From Ochotona curzoniae (Eukaryota; Chordata; Mammalia; Lagomorpha; Ochotonidae), in contig NW_024465751.1 in NCBI RefSeq assembly GCF_017591425.1, positions 930,001 through 994,000 on the forward strand: a DNA stretch of 64,000 nt. The letters are read 5' to 3'. Positions 46,771 to 58,757 of the stretch are shown here, piece by piece (position 1 is the stretch's first letter; every line of letters begins with the position of its first letter). The notes under the pieces were generated by a model. It saw nothing but the letters and a program-made list of their open reading frames with translations. It was not told where the DNA came from and did no database searches. The position numbers were made by a program, and so were the translations under genes.

Positions 46771-48861
46771 CAAATTTCCCAAAACTGTTTATATCTAAAG
46801 GTGGTCATTGGCCCATTAGACAAGTAATGATTCATTCATTATTGAGCAGTAATCACAGGTGCCCTTGCTCACCTTGAGCACCTTACCCAAGCCTTCATGA
46901 GGATGTATTCTACCTGGTCAAATGCTAAGAGCAGGCTAGTTTCTTTTTAGGTTGTCTCATGGAAAATTCTTAGACTGTTGAGGTGTGAAATACCACTCAC
47001 AGGCACAGCACTAGATCAGTGGTCAAGTGTCCCCTTATTTTGTTTGTCCTTGGATCAAATCCAGTGTGTCTCCTGGCAGAACCCCTGCTCCATAATGTGT
47101 TTTCACTAAAATCCCAGCTCTTGACATCCCTCTTGGTAGAGGGTACCATGACCCTAAGGATGATCTGGGATTCGGTGGCCTTTATGGAGTCTCAGTACTT
47201 TATAAACGTTAGGTATGTAAATGCTGAAAGAGGAGGGAGCGTCAACTGTCTAATGGCTAGTGCTCTGTAATTGAGAGCCTGAGACCACTGAATGAAGTCC
47301 TTTATAGTTAAAACAAAGACAAAATAGCATGTACTGGGGCTTTCTCACATGCGCTGTGGTCATCTCCTTTCTCTTAGTTTGTTTTTTTTTTTTAATATCT
47401 CTGATACCCACCTGCATCCTTATGCTATTTTCTGTTTCCTCTGATCTTATTAACAAACTACCCTCTCCTAAAGCTTGTTCAGTGTGTCCTTAAAATTGCT
47501 ATGTCCAGGGAGGACGGAAACCAGAAGTCTGTCACAGAGCACAAGTCTTTATTAGGTGTTCGTTGTCACAGATTCTGAGATACATTTCAAGTGCTTCGCT
47601 TATTCATTGCCCCCTGGCTGGACAAAGGCTGCAAAGCTACAGAGTGGGAAAGAGCCCCAAGTCCTGGATTTTCCTAGCCTGACTGTGCTTGTGTAGAAGA
47701 CGTAAAATACAGAATCGTTCCTCTCTTCCCCTAAAAGTAGTCTGGACAAAGATTTAAAACAATAAGTACAATATTGATAAATCAAGAGAAACTTTGAAAG
47801 TAGATTCTGGCATTTTGAAATCATGTTCTATGTTGACCCAACAGCTTAAGTAAAAGGAGTCCTCTTGTCTTTCTGAAAAAAAATGTGTACCTGACCTCAG
47901 ACATGAAACACAAGACTTACAGGAAAAATAAGCAGACACAGCTGACTGTAGAGTGGTCTTGAAGTCCCAGCTGCAGATACTGGGCCTTGCTGTGCTTCTT
48001 GAATAGGTCTTGCCCTCGGCAGAGGAATTAGACCAGATGAGTCCTCAGCGGTGAGACAGGATACATCTCGGCACCTGGAAGAGCATCACTGTGGCAGCTG
48101 CTCAGGGCAATAGCTGCCAGAGGAGTTGGGGTTGGAGAGAGACAGTGGTGAGGCTGGGTGGACCTGGTTGAGCCATTTTCTTGTCGATTCCTACTTGCAT
48201 GTGCAGAGTTGTTTGTAGCATGAAGACGGATCAACCTAGCCCCGGCTCAGGCTGCAGAACTTCAGATATTTGAAGGGAAAGAGGAATGTGAGGCAGAGAG
48301 GTGAGGAGAGGAAAGAAGAGAGGAAGGCAGGAAGAGAAGGGCATCAGGAAATCAAAGCAAGTCCCTAAGAGATTGAAAAGTTACATCTGCATTTAGGAGA
48401 TTGCAATGTCAGCTTAAGAACAAAATGACCTAGAATAAAGCAATCTAAAAAGAAAAAATAAATAATGTGCACTGGCTCAAGCTGTGCACTTCCTGTCTGA
48501 TTTGTCCACAAAGGCAGAAAGGAGCGGGGGCGCCGGGATGATTTGTTTTACTTGTGTCACTCGGAGCTTCCTCTTTATAGGGAGAATTATAATCCCCCTC
48601 TACATTGCAGACGGTGTCTGCAGGGTACAACAGCAATTTCCAGGCAGAGGTTACTTTGCCCTGGCAGCTTCTTTTGGAATGAGCTGTCTCAAGCCATTTT
48701 ACTCCCTGCTCCAACACTTGCTGCCTCCTGCATGCAGACCCCATGACTGTATCCCCTTGGAATGTTCCCAGCCAGCTCTCTTTACTGAGGACTGGAGCCA
48801 TCTGTCTGCATCAGGAGGGAGGAGCTGGCGAAGCGGGACTTAATGAGAACCCACCTTCTGC
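46771..48861. other. Unassigned non-coding DNA
   Basis: A purine-only stretch lies at about 48277-48340. 48445-48843 has overlapping ~118-codon frames on both strands, GC-richer and repeat-free, but with no recognisable domain. Confidence 0.4.
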
Positions 48862-48912
48862 CACCCATTCCCACTAAAGGTAGCACCCATTCCCACTAAA
48901 GGTAGCACCCAT
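48862..48912 (+). repeat. 22-bp perfect tandem duplication
   Basis: 'CACCCATTCCCACTAAAGG' plus TAG occurs at 48862-48883 and 48884-48905 without mismatch, then a partial third copy (CACCCAT). A recent slippage-type duplication. Confidence 0.95.
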
Positions 48913-49141
48913 CCTGGTGTGCAGGGAGCCCACACAGGGCCAGGGAACTGGTGTAAGGGCTGTGTTGGCCATCTCCTGAACTGCCTTGGTTGGCCTTATG
49001 GGTAAGGTGCTAGAATCAGCATGGGAAATTGGGGGTTGGGTCCTCAGTTGTGAGAGCAGAATCCAAGAACTATTCGCTGTACCCATCTTGAAGAGAGCCA
49101 TCTTGTTTTAATCATGTTGTGGGAAGACAGGATCTGGGAGA
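48913..49141. other. Unassigned non-coding DNA
   Basis: Short unassigned interval between the tandem duplication and the MIR. Confidence 0.5.
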
Positions 49142-49275
49142 GGCCACAGCACGGGCTGTGAAGCCAGGCTGTCCGGGATCAAATTCTGCTGTCACCGTTT
49201 TCTGATTTTAGATTACTCAACCTTCCTGTCTGTTCTTCCTTTCTGAAAAGGAAGTAATAGTTTAACTTAGCATGC
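49142..49275 (+). mobile_element. MIR SINE
   Basis: Sense MIR: 'CACGGGCTGTGAAGCCAGGC', 'GTCCGGGATCAAATTCTGCT', 'ATTACTCAACCTTCCTGTCT' and 'CTGAAAAGGAAGTAATAG', tRNA-like head to core in the right order. Confidence 0.8.
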
Positions 49276-50364
49276 TGCCGGGACTGGATGAGCTAAGATG
49301 CAGCCCTGGCACATGGAAAGCCATCAGGGCACCTTGGTTCTTACTAGTATTGTTTGTGAGCCCTCTCATCTGGCCCTTCAGAACCAGGTGGATGTGCAGC
49401 ATAACTCCAGGAAGTGCCACCCCAGTGGGCTTGCCATGCCCAGTGAAAGTAGGATGTTGGAGTTGTGTAATGAGGTGGCAAGTCTTGCTCAGCACCCGGC
49501 CTGCACCATGTGTTCTTAGGAACCCAGTAGGAACAATGTGCTGTTTTCCTTTGCAGGTGGCAGCTTTGTATCTCCTAATTCTAGCTGCAGCTCTGCTCTC
49601 TGATGTCCCTGCTCTGGGTCTGATCTATGCCACCTATCCTGGACATCTTTTGTTTTTTCCAGCTGATTGGGACTACTTGACCAGCATCCCCAGTCCAGTC
49701 TGGCTATAGAGGGTCAAAGCAAACAAAACCAAAAACAAAAGATGGGTTAGTCATAAAATTGCAGTGAACACAAAAGAAAGTTGTCTAATTCTGTAGCAAA
49801 AGCAACATGTGTATGATATTTTGATTGAAGCAATTGTATCTACATGTGCAAGCCATGGAGTGATTACGTGAATAGTGTCTTTTCCATTTTCTTCATGGAA
49901 GATGCATATACTAGTGCCAGAAGATGGTTGCTGATAGGCTTCATGCAAACTAAAGGCATCAAATCAGATGTTCTGATGGGATCTAAAGCATTCAAAGGGA
50001 GACATGCTGAGTGATGCTTGTGTAATTTCTTTCTAGCTGTTGCTCGTCCTTCCTTGGATCAAGTCAGCCTGCTCGAGATTGGAGTTTTGGATTGTAGGAC
50101 AGCAGATGCCTATTGCATTTGCTGTTTTCCTGTTGTGTGTGGGCCGATGCTTTCAGCATGCGGGGTTAGGAAGGGTTAGTCCCTCTAGGCTCATGTTGAG
50201 GGTCCTGGGCATCACAGCATGTAGACTTACATCTCACAGGGTTTGGGGCGGGGTTCATATATTTTTGGTCTCACTTCAAGAAAGATTGATCCTCAGTCTG
50301 TGTCTGCTTTTACCGATGGTTGTGCTTACTGGGGCCTATGTGGGTATAGGAGTGTGTAAATGAA
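49276..50364. other. Unassigned non-coding DNA
   Basis: No element recognised. A 145-codon + frame at 49272-49709 overlaps the MIR end and has no domain. Confidence 0.45.
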
Positions 50365-50440
50365 AGGCATGTTTTTGGCCTCTATGGAGCTTGCAGTTGT
50401 GGGGACGATGGATACTAAGTAGTTAATTACAAACAGCCTC
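50365..50440 (-). mobile_element. L2 fragment
   Basis: 'TTGGCCTCTATGGAGCTTGC' and 'GACGATGGATACTAAGTAGT' follow antisense L2 ('…ccctcatggagcttacagtc…gacagacaataaac'). Confidence 0.55.
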
Positions 50441-50741
50441 ACACTAAAGGACGTCCTGTTTGTGATTTGGCTTTGAGAAAACTCATGCCTAAGTTTGTGG
50501 CTAGTGTTTAAGTCACTGGTATCACAGTGTTTAGCTATGTTCATGGCTCCATTTTATATTCCCTCTCTGCTGATACTTTGTACTTTCAGTTTCATTTTAA
50601 ATTAAGCCATCTTGTAAGCTGTCTTCAGTCTTGCCTGGAAGAAAGTAAGGCATGCATTTAAAAATAAGTATGTGGAAGTTCACTGGGTACCACTCGGTGC
50701 GAGTGGCTCTGGTTTTGTGTGCCTTTTGTTCCATCTAATGA

Positions 50742-50855
50742 CATGGGGGAATTTAGTGGGGGGATTGGGCGGGGATTTGGAGAGGTGTGGAAGGGAAATC
50801 CCAGAGCCTATGGAACTGTATCATGGAATAATAAATAAATTTTAAAAAATAAACA
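50742..50855 (+). mobile_element. L1 3' end, severely 5' truncated, young
   Basis: G-rich 'GTGGGGGGATTGGGCGGGGA', 'GGGAAATCCCAGAGCCTATG', 'GAACTGTATCATGGAATAAT' and tail 'AAATAAATTTTAAAAAATAA'. It matches the L1 end at 21.5 kb closely. A short direct repeat 'AATGACA' on both sides (about 50738 and 50862) may be its target-site duplication. Confidence 0.85.
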
Positions 50856-51171
50856 AATGAAAATGACAGCAACAAAGGAAACCTGATAAAATTATTCTTG
50901 ATATAAAAAAGAGAGACAGGAGATGGTGTTTGCTCTGCTGAGAGCCTGATGGTGTGAGCCTCGGTGCCCTGCCAGCACTGCTGGGAAGATGTGGATTTCA
51001 ATTACCTACTCATCCTCCTTAATCCTAACAATCACTTGCATAACATCCATGTTGGGATAACACTAGCTGCTGAAGCAATCCAAAATTCATCGGGCCTCAG
51101 AGGCAGTGCCAGCTTGTCTTGCTTGTGCAACTGTGTGCTCTGGGCATTCCTGGTTGATGGTTGGCTTCCTT

Positions 51172-51261
51172 CATGGCAAGTCCTGGGGTGGGAGCCTGCC
51201 TTGTTCATGCCAAGCTCATGGCAAGTCCTGGGGTAGGAGCCTGCCTTGTTCATGCCGAGCT
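51172..51261 (+). repeat. 45-bp tandem duplication
   Basis: Two adjacent 45-bp copies (51172-51216 and 51217-51261) starting 'CATGGCAAGTCCTGGGGT' differ at two positions. The period is a multiple of three, so open frames run through it, but no protein is recognised. Confidence 0.95.
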
Positions 51262-53919
51262 CATGGAGGCAAAGGCGTTCAGGTGAGGCTGCTGCTCCAG
51301 AGTCTTACACTGATGCTGCTGCTTTCTGGATGAGAACTTGTCCCTGGCTGCATCTTAAGTGGACAGGGTCAGAGGAGCTGGGAACTGAAGGGCAGGATGG
51401 TCAGCTGCTCTCCAGAGCCACACTGTCTTATAGCAGGGCATGGGCTTACCATCTCTGCCACAGGCTTAAGGACTCTAGGAATCTATTTTGTATGTCAGGA
51501 AAACAACTGTATAATCTTGGAAATCCCACGAATACAGGGGTGGTTCTTCTGTTTCTTAAAAGGAGGAGGAGTGGGTCAAACTGAAGAAGTCAAATCAAGA
51601 TCAGATGATGTGGGACTGCTTTGTCTCAAACACAGGGAAATTCTGTCCTCTTGCTTAAGCAAAGGCTAAAGAAAATAGTGCTTGGGACAATTCACAGCTT
51701 CAGCTGATTTCTCTATTCTAAATTTCTTGTTGCTTCTCTTCTCATTGCCTTGGGGGGAAGCTGAACCACACAGCATTTCTTTCAAAATGAAATGATGCAG
51801 TCTCAAACCTTGCTCAGGCTTAAAATCTTCTGACACTCATTCATGCAGTTAAATGCCTCCTGCCTTTTTCTGCTATTCCACCTGCTGGATCTCATCCTTT
51901 GAATTGTGTCTTCTTTTGCTTCCTGTTCAAATTCTGCCTCTTCACTACTGTCCATCCATACAAGGCTGCTTTAGAAAAAAGGAATTAAGTGATTAGTTTG
52001 GTGCAAATATGTATTTTTAAAGCCACGCATAGTGTTTGTTTGATAATGTGCATTTCCAGGGAGTTTTTGATGATCCCTTTTACCTTCTCTAGGAAGACTA
52101 CGTCAATTTTCAAGTCAGAATATGTTACTCCCGCCCTTTCTTGTCATCCATCTTGCAAGTTGATGTCATGATCTTTATAACTCCTCATAAGTTGTAGACT
52201 TCACAGGGGCAAGGACCATCTCATTACAATACTTCCGGATGGCCCTTCAAATCCACCATCTGCTTCCCATTTACAGCTGATTGCAATGGGCATTGCTCCA
52301 TTTGTGCTGGTCAGCTCAGTTGTTCACATGCTGGGACATAATAGATCAGCTGGGGCTAAATGGAGCAGCTGGCTGGTTCAGTGCAGCCTTGCTTTCCATG
52401 CAGAAAGAGTTTGATATGAGATTGTGAACGATCATAGTCTCTGTGTCCTAGCTCCATGCCCCTGGAGTTTGCTGTGCCTACAGGTCTTGTTAAAATGTGG
52501 TCTCTGCTTTAGGAGGCTCTTGGCTGGGAGCTGTGATTGTGGACTTCTAACAAGCAGCCGGGTACTGTAGACCACACCCTGTGCAGCAAAGACCTGATAT
52601 TTTGTGGCGAATCTGCTTTCAAAACAATCCAAGTTTTAACGTTCTTTCATGTCCCTGTTTTTAATCTCAGCTATTTTTACTAGAGATGTATGCTTCCAGT
52701 TGAAATGAGGAAAATCGAATCCATCTGGTGCTTGTTTTGGGATCCTCCTGCAGTGTTCATACAATAGACAGCAACAATAGCTATGGCTGTAATGCAGGGC
52801 GAGGTTTATCAATGATTTATACAGCTGGAACTCATTTGCTCATACTGGCCTCTCTGCACCTCCCAGAAACCAGTCCCATTTTATGCATTTAGAAAGCTTT
52901 ATTTTTCTGAGGAACACAAAGTTAGGGCCGGAGCTGGGATTTGAATGTGTTTGTAGTTGATATGAGAGAATCGAGCATGTACAGGTGTTGCTGACTCGGA
53001 TGCCTTGGCTCTTCTGCAGATGTCTCTGTGTTTATTCACTGTGAGCTTGGTCCCGTGCTCGCTCTCCCCTGTGCTTTTTCACATCTTCCTCTGCCTGCCC
53101 CTCATTCACTTACACCCCTCCCCGCAGCCCCACAACACACACAACCTCAGGTGGATGTTTTGGATAATCGCTTCAGATGCTGGTGTCAAGACAGAACACC
53201 TATCTGTATATAGAACTCTCCCCCGTCCATGCCACCTGCCCACTTCCCCGCTCCCTTTGGTATTTTGCTGACCAATTGTAATCTCTGTGTTGGCTTCCGG
53301 CAGACTCATGGGCCTTTCTCCTTGTTCATCAAGGAGACACCCACACTCATTAACTCAGATCTGATCGCCTGTTTCAACATCAGAAAGTACTCTCAGAACC
53401 CTGACTTCACTGTGGATATTTTTTCCCTGGATTGGCATCATTCTACATTACACACTCTCCTTGGGAGTAGAGGTTAATTTTCTCACATATTCAGTTTATA
53501 CTCCCAAATAGCAGAAAAACAGCACCTTGATGGGATTCATTATGAGTCTCCTAACCTGAAAAATACAAACATGAAACTTCATGGTGTGACATGACACTAG
53601 AGTTGACTGCTTGTGACTCGTGACATACACAGAATTATTTAAAGTATTATTTTAAATTAAGTGTAAGGTTATTTAAAATTATTAAAATGTTCACCCCCAG
53701 GCTGTGTTGTAAGAGGTGTGTGAAGCATACAAGAATTTTATATTTAGACTTAGGTTGTAGCCTTGGTGTGTCATTATAGTTGTACAAATACCTTAAGATC
53801 CAGAAATTCTGAAATCTGAAATGCTAAAGATTCTAGCTATTTCAGTTTGGAGATAACCCAATCTGTACTTTTGTAAAAATTTAAAGAATAGTGTATATAG
53901 ATTATTAACTATATTTTTA
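51262..53919. other. Mostly unassigned; weak L2 and MIR traces
   Basis: 51900-52230 has loose L2-like strings ('TGTAGACTTCACAGGGGCAA', 'GGACCATCTCATTACAATAC'). 52870-52960 has an antisense MIR-like string ending 'GGAGCTGGGATTTGAATGTG'. No exon seen. Confidence 0.4.
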
Positions 53920-54187
53920 AGATTTTATTTATTTTTGTTGGAAAGTCAGATTTACAGAGAGAAAGCTAGAGCTGAGCCAGTCTAAAGCTAGGGGTTAGGA
54001 GCTTTGTCTGGGTCTCCCACGAGAGTGTTGGGGCCCCAAGGCTTTGGGCCATCTTCCACTGCTTTCCCAGGTCACAAACCTGGAGCTGGATGGGAAATAA
54101 GGCAGCCAGGACCCAAACCAATGCCCATATAGGATCTCAGTGCTTCAAGGTGGAGGATTGGTCAATTGTGCTGTTGTGGTGAGCCCT
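53920..54187 (-). mobile_element. CSINE, older
   Basis: 'TTAAGATTTTATTTATTTTT', 'CTGGGTCTCCCACGAGAGTG', 'CCACTGCTTTCCCAGGTCAC', 'GAGCTGGATGGGAAATAAGG', 'CAATGCCCATATAGGATCTC' and 'GTGAGCCC' head. Missing ~50 bp after the tail region. Confidence 0.88.
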
Positions 54188-54194
54188 GTACTTT

Positions 54195-54545
54195 TTTTCT
54201 TTTAAAGCTTTATTATTTCAACGAGTTAAAGACAGAAACAGAAATAGAGAGAGGGGGGCAGAGATAGAGGATTCTCCATTTGCTGGTTTATGCTCTAGAA
54301 GTTAACAATGGACGTGGCTGGGCCAGGCTGATGTCAGGAGCCTGGAGCTCCTTCTGAGTCTCCCGCGTGGGTGGCAGTGGCCCATGCACTTGGGCCTTCT
54401 TCCTCTGCTTTGCCAGGCCCTTAGTGGGGAACTGTATTGAAAATTGAGAAGCTGGGACATGGTATCCACATGGGATGCCAGAATCACAGGCCAGTAGCAG
54501 CTTTTCCCAGTATGATACAATACCAGCTCCCACATCTGTATTTTT
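54195..54545 (-). mobile_element. CSINE, old, in tandem with previous copy
   Basis: 'CTTTTAAAGCTTTATTATTT', 'CTCCATTTGCTGGTTTATGC', 'GAGTCTCCCGCGTGGGTGGC', 'CTCTGCTTTGCCAGGCCCTT', 'GGTATCCACATGGGATGCCA' and 'CAATACCAGCTCC' head. It directly abuts the preceding CSINE in the same orientation. Confidence 0.83.
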
Positions 54546-55259
54546 AATAAGGCCATCAGAAAATCTCTTGTTTTGCATGTATAATCAGTGATAGCACACT
54601 TTTATATAGTCTGTTGTTACTGTCTTTCAATAATCCAGAAAGGTTCCCTGGGCAGGTGTTACTCAGGGAATCGTGGAGATGTGAGTCCTGGAGAGTATTG
54701 CCATGAGTCAACCTGTTTAACCCTTAGGTCAGCTCTGTGCAGCTCCATGCAGCCGCTTGCTCTGGGGGTGACAGACTCCTTAAACAAGCCTACTTCTGGA
54801 TTTCAGCCTTGCCCCTTGCTCCTTGTGTACAACAACGAACCTCTAGCTTTGTTCAACCTCTTTAAGATGGGAAATCTTATAACACTATTTATCTGGATGA
54901 AATGGATACAGGAAATGTATGCACAATATATGGACTACAGTAAATCAGGCAATGTGAGTACAGGCGTTCTACCCTCACCATTAGGTGGAAGAGAATCACT
55001 CTTGCCCACTACAACCTGATTAACATACGTGCAGATGAAATTTCAGCCTAACCACAGCATCTGCCTTGCAGACTTGATCCTTAAAACTATCTTCATGCTT
55101 GAAATCTGAATGAGTACTTAACCTTCAAAACCAAAACCCCTTAAAGGAAATATTTGAGTTCCATGAGATAATTGTCTGCTGTGCTTCCAGACTGGGGACT
55201 CAGCAGGGGTGAGCCCCAGTGGGTTATATGCCCGAGAACATGTCCAGTAGCATACAAGC
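54546..55259. other. Unassigned non-coding DNA
   Basis: A 143-codon + frame at 54588-55019 has no domain or splice context. No repeat recognised. Confidence 0.45.
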
Positions 55260-55650
55260 TCTTCTTGATACATGTCTACATCTTGACTCTCATTTCCTTT
55301 TATTCCCTTTTCCCCATCTTGATGCCATTTAGTGCTTACTCATTTCATGTTCCCCCTGCCCCATCTATAGTGTCAATGGTTTTTGAAAATCTCCTTAGCT
55401 TCGGCTCTCAGCATAAACATTTTATTTCCCCCTGGGAAGTGTTCCTTGGAGGCCTCCGTATCAACAATTCCATTTCCCCACTGGGTACCTTGTATCATGG
55501 CCACTAGAAAATGTTTTTCTCTAATTTACAAATCTGATTCTCTTTTGGGTGAGATGGTGATCTCATTCAAACAGAAAATGTGACTTGTTTCTTGCTCTAG
55601 TCCAGCTCAGTGCATGGGGTGAAGCAAGTGCCACTATTTGTTGGAGAAAT
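55260..55650 (+). mobile_element. L2 fragment (tentative)
   Basis: 'CTCAGCATAAACATTTTATT', 'CCCCTGGGAAGTGTTCCTTG' and 'GAGGCC' resemble the sense L2 block '…ctcagctcaaatgtcacttcctcagggaagccttccctgacc'. Near 55590-55650 'CAGCTCAGTGCATGGGGTGA' and 'GCCACTATTTGTTGGAG' fit its end. Confidence 0.5.
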
Positions 55651-56680
55651 TTTAGGTGATCATGTGTAAGCCTGGATTCAAGAATTCACTTGGGAGGAGA
55701 TGGGAGCCCTGAGCAGAGATAGGCTGGAGTGAGGGGGAAGGCAAAGATGGGTATTCACAGGGTATCTAGAGTGTCATTCTGGGATAAAGATCGTCTTATC
55801 TTCCATGTGGACCAAGCCCGAATGGCAGTCAAACAGAAACCGTTTCCCTTCCCCCTGCACACTGTGTAGGTACTGGTGAATGTGGGAATGTACTAATCCC
55901 ACCTCTCCTTTTCCAAAGTCAAAATAGTGATCAATAAACACAAGTTGGCAGCTACCTGGGGATCATAACACCAAAGTCAAGGATTACCCTGAAAGTACAG
56001 AGCCATCTGGCAAGTCTGGGGAGTTTGACAGAGTTGCAGTCAGAGTAAGGCTTTCTATTTTCTTCTCCCAAGTGTAAAATGGGTAACACCTTTGTGGAGA
56101 TTTGGGTCTGCAAAGCAAGTGCATTTGCTCAGGCTGGGGCATGGTGATTGGCGCTCTCCTCTCAGAAGGGCTTTTCCTCCTTCTGTGCGGGTCTCAGAGG
56201 CCGGAATACAGGGGAGGTATTTCTCAGGTCCTCGCTGGAGGTTGGAGTCTTTTTGCTCATGATCCAAGATGTGATACAGAGGAAAAAGTAACAGCCTTAC
56301 TCTTGCTTTTCAGTATTATAAATATGACAGGAAACCTTTTTTCAGGCATCTAAATTTGAGAGTAAAAGTTTACCAACATCTTCCTCACTTGATTAAAACT
56401 AGCTTGGCAAGTGATTGAGAAATTGAATGGTGTTGGAGGTTAGTGAAGGCATTGGCTGGTAAGACTCAGGGTGGATTTTTTTATTGTGAATTAATTGAAC
56501 TCTGCTTTTCCATTACTTGGGGTGAACACATGTGTGTCTCTGATGCTACACAAGGCATATTTTAAGCTATTCCTCCCAGCTGCATGAATTCGGTTAATTC
56601 ACCACGGGTTTATCATGCAGCAAGCTATGCCAGGCACGTTATTCAACACTGATGATTTTGTAATAAACTTCTAGAAAGGA
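55651..56680. other. Unassigned non-coding DNA
   Basis: A weak MIR-like string lies at 56050-56090 ('CCCAAGTGTAAAATGGGTAA'). Otherwise nothing recognised. Confidence 0.45.
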
Positions 56681-56808
56681 CCTCTCTCCCTCCCGCCTCC
56701 TTCCGTTTCCTCTCCTCCTTCCTCTCCTTTTCCATCTCCCTCTCCTCCGTCTCCTGCTTTCACTTTTCACCTCCCTCTCCCTTCCTATCTCTGGTCCTCT
56801 CTTTTCTG
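56681..56808. repeat. Polypyrimidine tract, 128 bp
   Basis: About 90% C/T on + with only about a dozen scattered purines (for example 'CCTCTCCTCCTTCCTCTCCT'). Homopurine-homopyrimidine DNA of this kind can form triplex/H-DNA. The Arg-rich minus-strand open frame over it is a by-product of the AGG/GGA-rich strand. Confidence 0.9.
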
Positions 56809-56908
56809 CAATTATGTTTCTCAAACAGACAGAGTCTTTCAAAAATTTATTAGTATATCATTGCATCAACAATGAGTGGCCTGTTGCTTTCTGTGTGGAT
56901 TTGTGCTT

Positions 56909-56989
56909 GTCACTACGACCATATCACCCTGAACGTGCCTGATCTCGGAAGCTGAGCAGGGCCGGGGCTGGTTAGTACTTGGATGGGAG
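56909..56989 (+). pseudogene. RN5S pseudogene: Truncated 5S rRNA pseudogene with 11-bp TSDs, no poly(A)
   Basis: Matches mammalian 5S rRNA nt 1 to about 89: 'TACGACCATATCACCCTGAA', 'GATCTCGGAAGCTGAGCAGG', 'GGTTAGTACTTGGATGGGAG'. A 2-nt insertion lies near the 5' end, and one of the two adjacent GATCTCG-type decamers (nt 31-40) is deleted. The last ~32 nt of 5S are absent. An exact 11-bp direct repeat 'TTTGTGCTTGT' lies immediately on both sides (56900-56910 and 56991-57001), which marks an L1-mediated insertion. There is no A-tail, so it fits a 'tailless' retropseudogene made from a truncated template. Loss of the 3' end rules out a functional 5S. Confidence 0.93.
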
Positions 56990-57001
56990 GTTTGTGCTTG
57001 T

Positions 57002-57599
57002 GCTTGGGCTTCTAGCTCCTCCCCTCCTTTCACCGCATGGATTGCTGAACACTGTCCAGTTAGGTGGGGAGATGCTCTTCTATTTTCTGATTATTTACAA
57101 AATGGAGAATTCACTAGCTCTTTGATTTTGTTCTATCTTTTAGTATTCAATTTCCTATTAAGGATTCATCCATTTCAATTGTTACTGAAAAAATATTGAA
57201 CATGGGTGAGATGAATTTAATAGGTATTTTTTCAAAAAACATTTTACCATCCTTCAAATTTTGTAGTTACTTCTGAAGATTTCTATGCATTTCAGAGAGC
57301 ATATCCGTTGTATTATAATTTGTGACTGCTTCTGTTGCCTTTTGCTGAGAAAGTCTGTCTCTTTCTAAAATAATACTCTTCTGCCTGAATCTAATTTCTT
57401 TATATATCCACATCATTAACCAAAACCAGATTTATTCTGTATGATGGTAAGAATTGAAATTTGACTTAGATTTTTTTTTAGCAAAAATGATGTTAACACT
57501 ATACCTTGAATGGAATAATCTGTTGGTCTCTATTATTCATTCTTTATATTAATAGGCATACTTATATACATAAACATGCATGTGGAGGTATGAGCTCTG
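57002..57599. other. Unassigned AT-rich DNA
   Basis: May include further decayed L1 sequence, but I cannot place it. Confidence 0.4.
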
Positions 57600-58729
57600 T
57601 CATTGACATTGCTGTGTAGCTCACAATTATATGATGATTGGTTTTTAAGAAAACAATGACTGTATTAACATATAATTCATATGCCATGTAATTCATCTTT
57701 CTGGAATGCACAAAGCCATTTTTGTGGTGCAAAAATCCATGTAGAGCATTTCATAATCTTCCAAAAACTGCACCACTCAGCCATGGCTGCCATGTCCCCT
57801 GCACCAGCTCCTGGAGCCATTCTTCTGTCTCCGTGGCTTTGTCTATCCTGAATGTTTCAAATTGTCAAAATCATGCACTGCATGGATTATTGTGTCTACC
57901 TGCTTTCTGGTAATGTTTCAGTGTTCATTCCTGTGTAATGTGTTAGTGTATTTCAGTTCTGTTTTTGCCAAAGAAAACTCCATTGTATGAATATACTCTA
58001 TCCTGAATTATGTTGTTGATTTTTATGTTGTTGGTGAGTGTCTTGAACTCATTATCAATTCTTTAACAGTTGCGTAGTTGCAAATATTTTCTGCAGTCAT
58101 TTCTGTTGCCTATTCACTTTGTTAAAATTTTCCTTTGCAGTACAAAAGCTTCTTAGTTTGACATAATCCCAATGTACAATTTTTGCTTTTGTTGACTATG
58201 CTTCTGGGGTCTTTTCCAGGAGTCTGCCTATGCAATATCTTGCAGAGTTTTCCAAATGTTTTCCTTTATTTATTTGATGCTATCAGGTCATGGATTTGGA
58301 TTCTCGACTCACTTTGTGGAAGGTGTGTGGAATGTGTTCTGTTTCATACTTCTGCTTGTGGGGATTCAGCCTTCCCAGAATCGCTTGTTGAAGAGACTGT
58401 CACCTCTCCAGGGATGTATTTTGACTCATTTATCAAAGATTAGTAGGTTGTAGACATGTGGATTGAATTGGGGGCTTCTGTTCTGTCCATTGATCGATAT
58501 GCTCTATGTGCCACTACAGAACTATGATTGTTACTTCCCTGTAGTATGATTGGAAATTTAGTATTATGATGCCTCTGGCTTTGTTTCTGTTGTTTAAGAT
58601 TGCTTTAGCAATTCAGGGTCTCCTATGTTTCAACAAAATTTTCACATCATTTTTCCTAGACTTGGAAAATATTTTTGGCATTTTGATTGGAATAACATTG
58701 GATTGGTGATTTATTTTGGATAGTATAGA

Positions 58730-58757
58730 CAAGCCATACCAAGCCATACCAAGCCAT
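58730..58757. repeat. 10-bp tandem repeat, ~2.8 copies
   Basis: 'CAAGCCATAC' is repeated head-to-tail within the old L1. A small local expansion, disrupting any residual ORF2 frame. Confidence 0.9.

Noticed and set aside
48445..48843. Opposed ~118-codon frames possibly marking an exon
   Set aside because: No recognisable protein and no convincing splice pair; kept only as unassigned DNA.
56639..56842. Arg-rich minus-strand open frame resembling a nucleic-acid-binding protein
   Set aside because: Explained by the AGG/GGA-rich strand of the polypyrimidine tract.
56909..56989. Functional 5S rRNA gene
   Set aside because: Missing the last ~32 nt and an internal decamer, with no terminator T-run at the right place, and flanked by insertion duplications.
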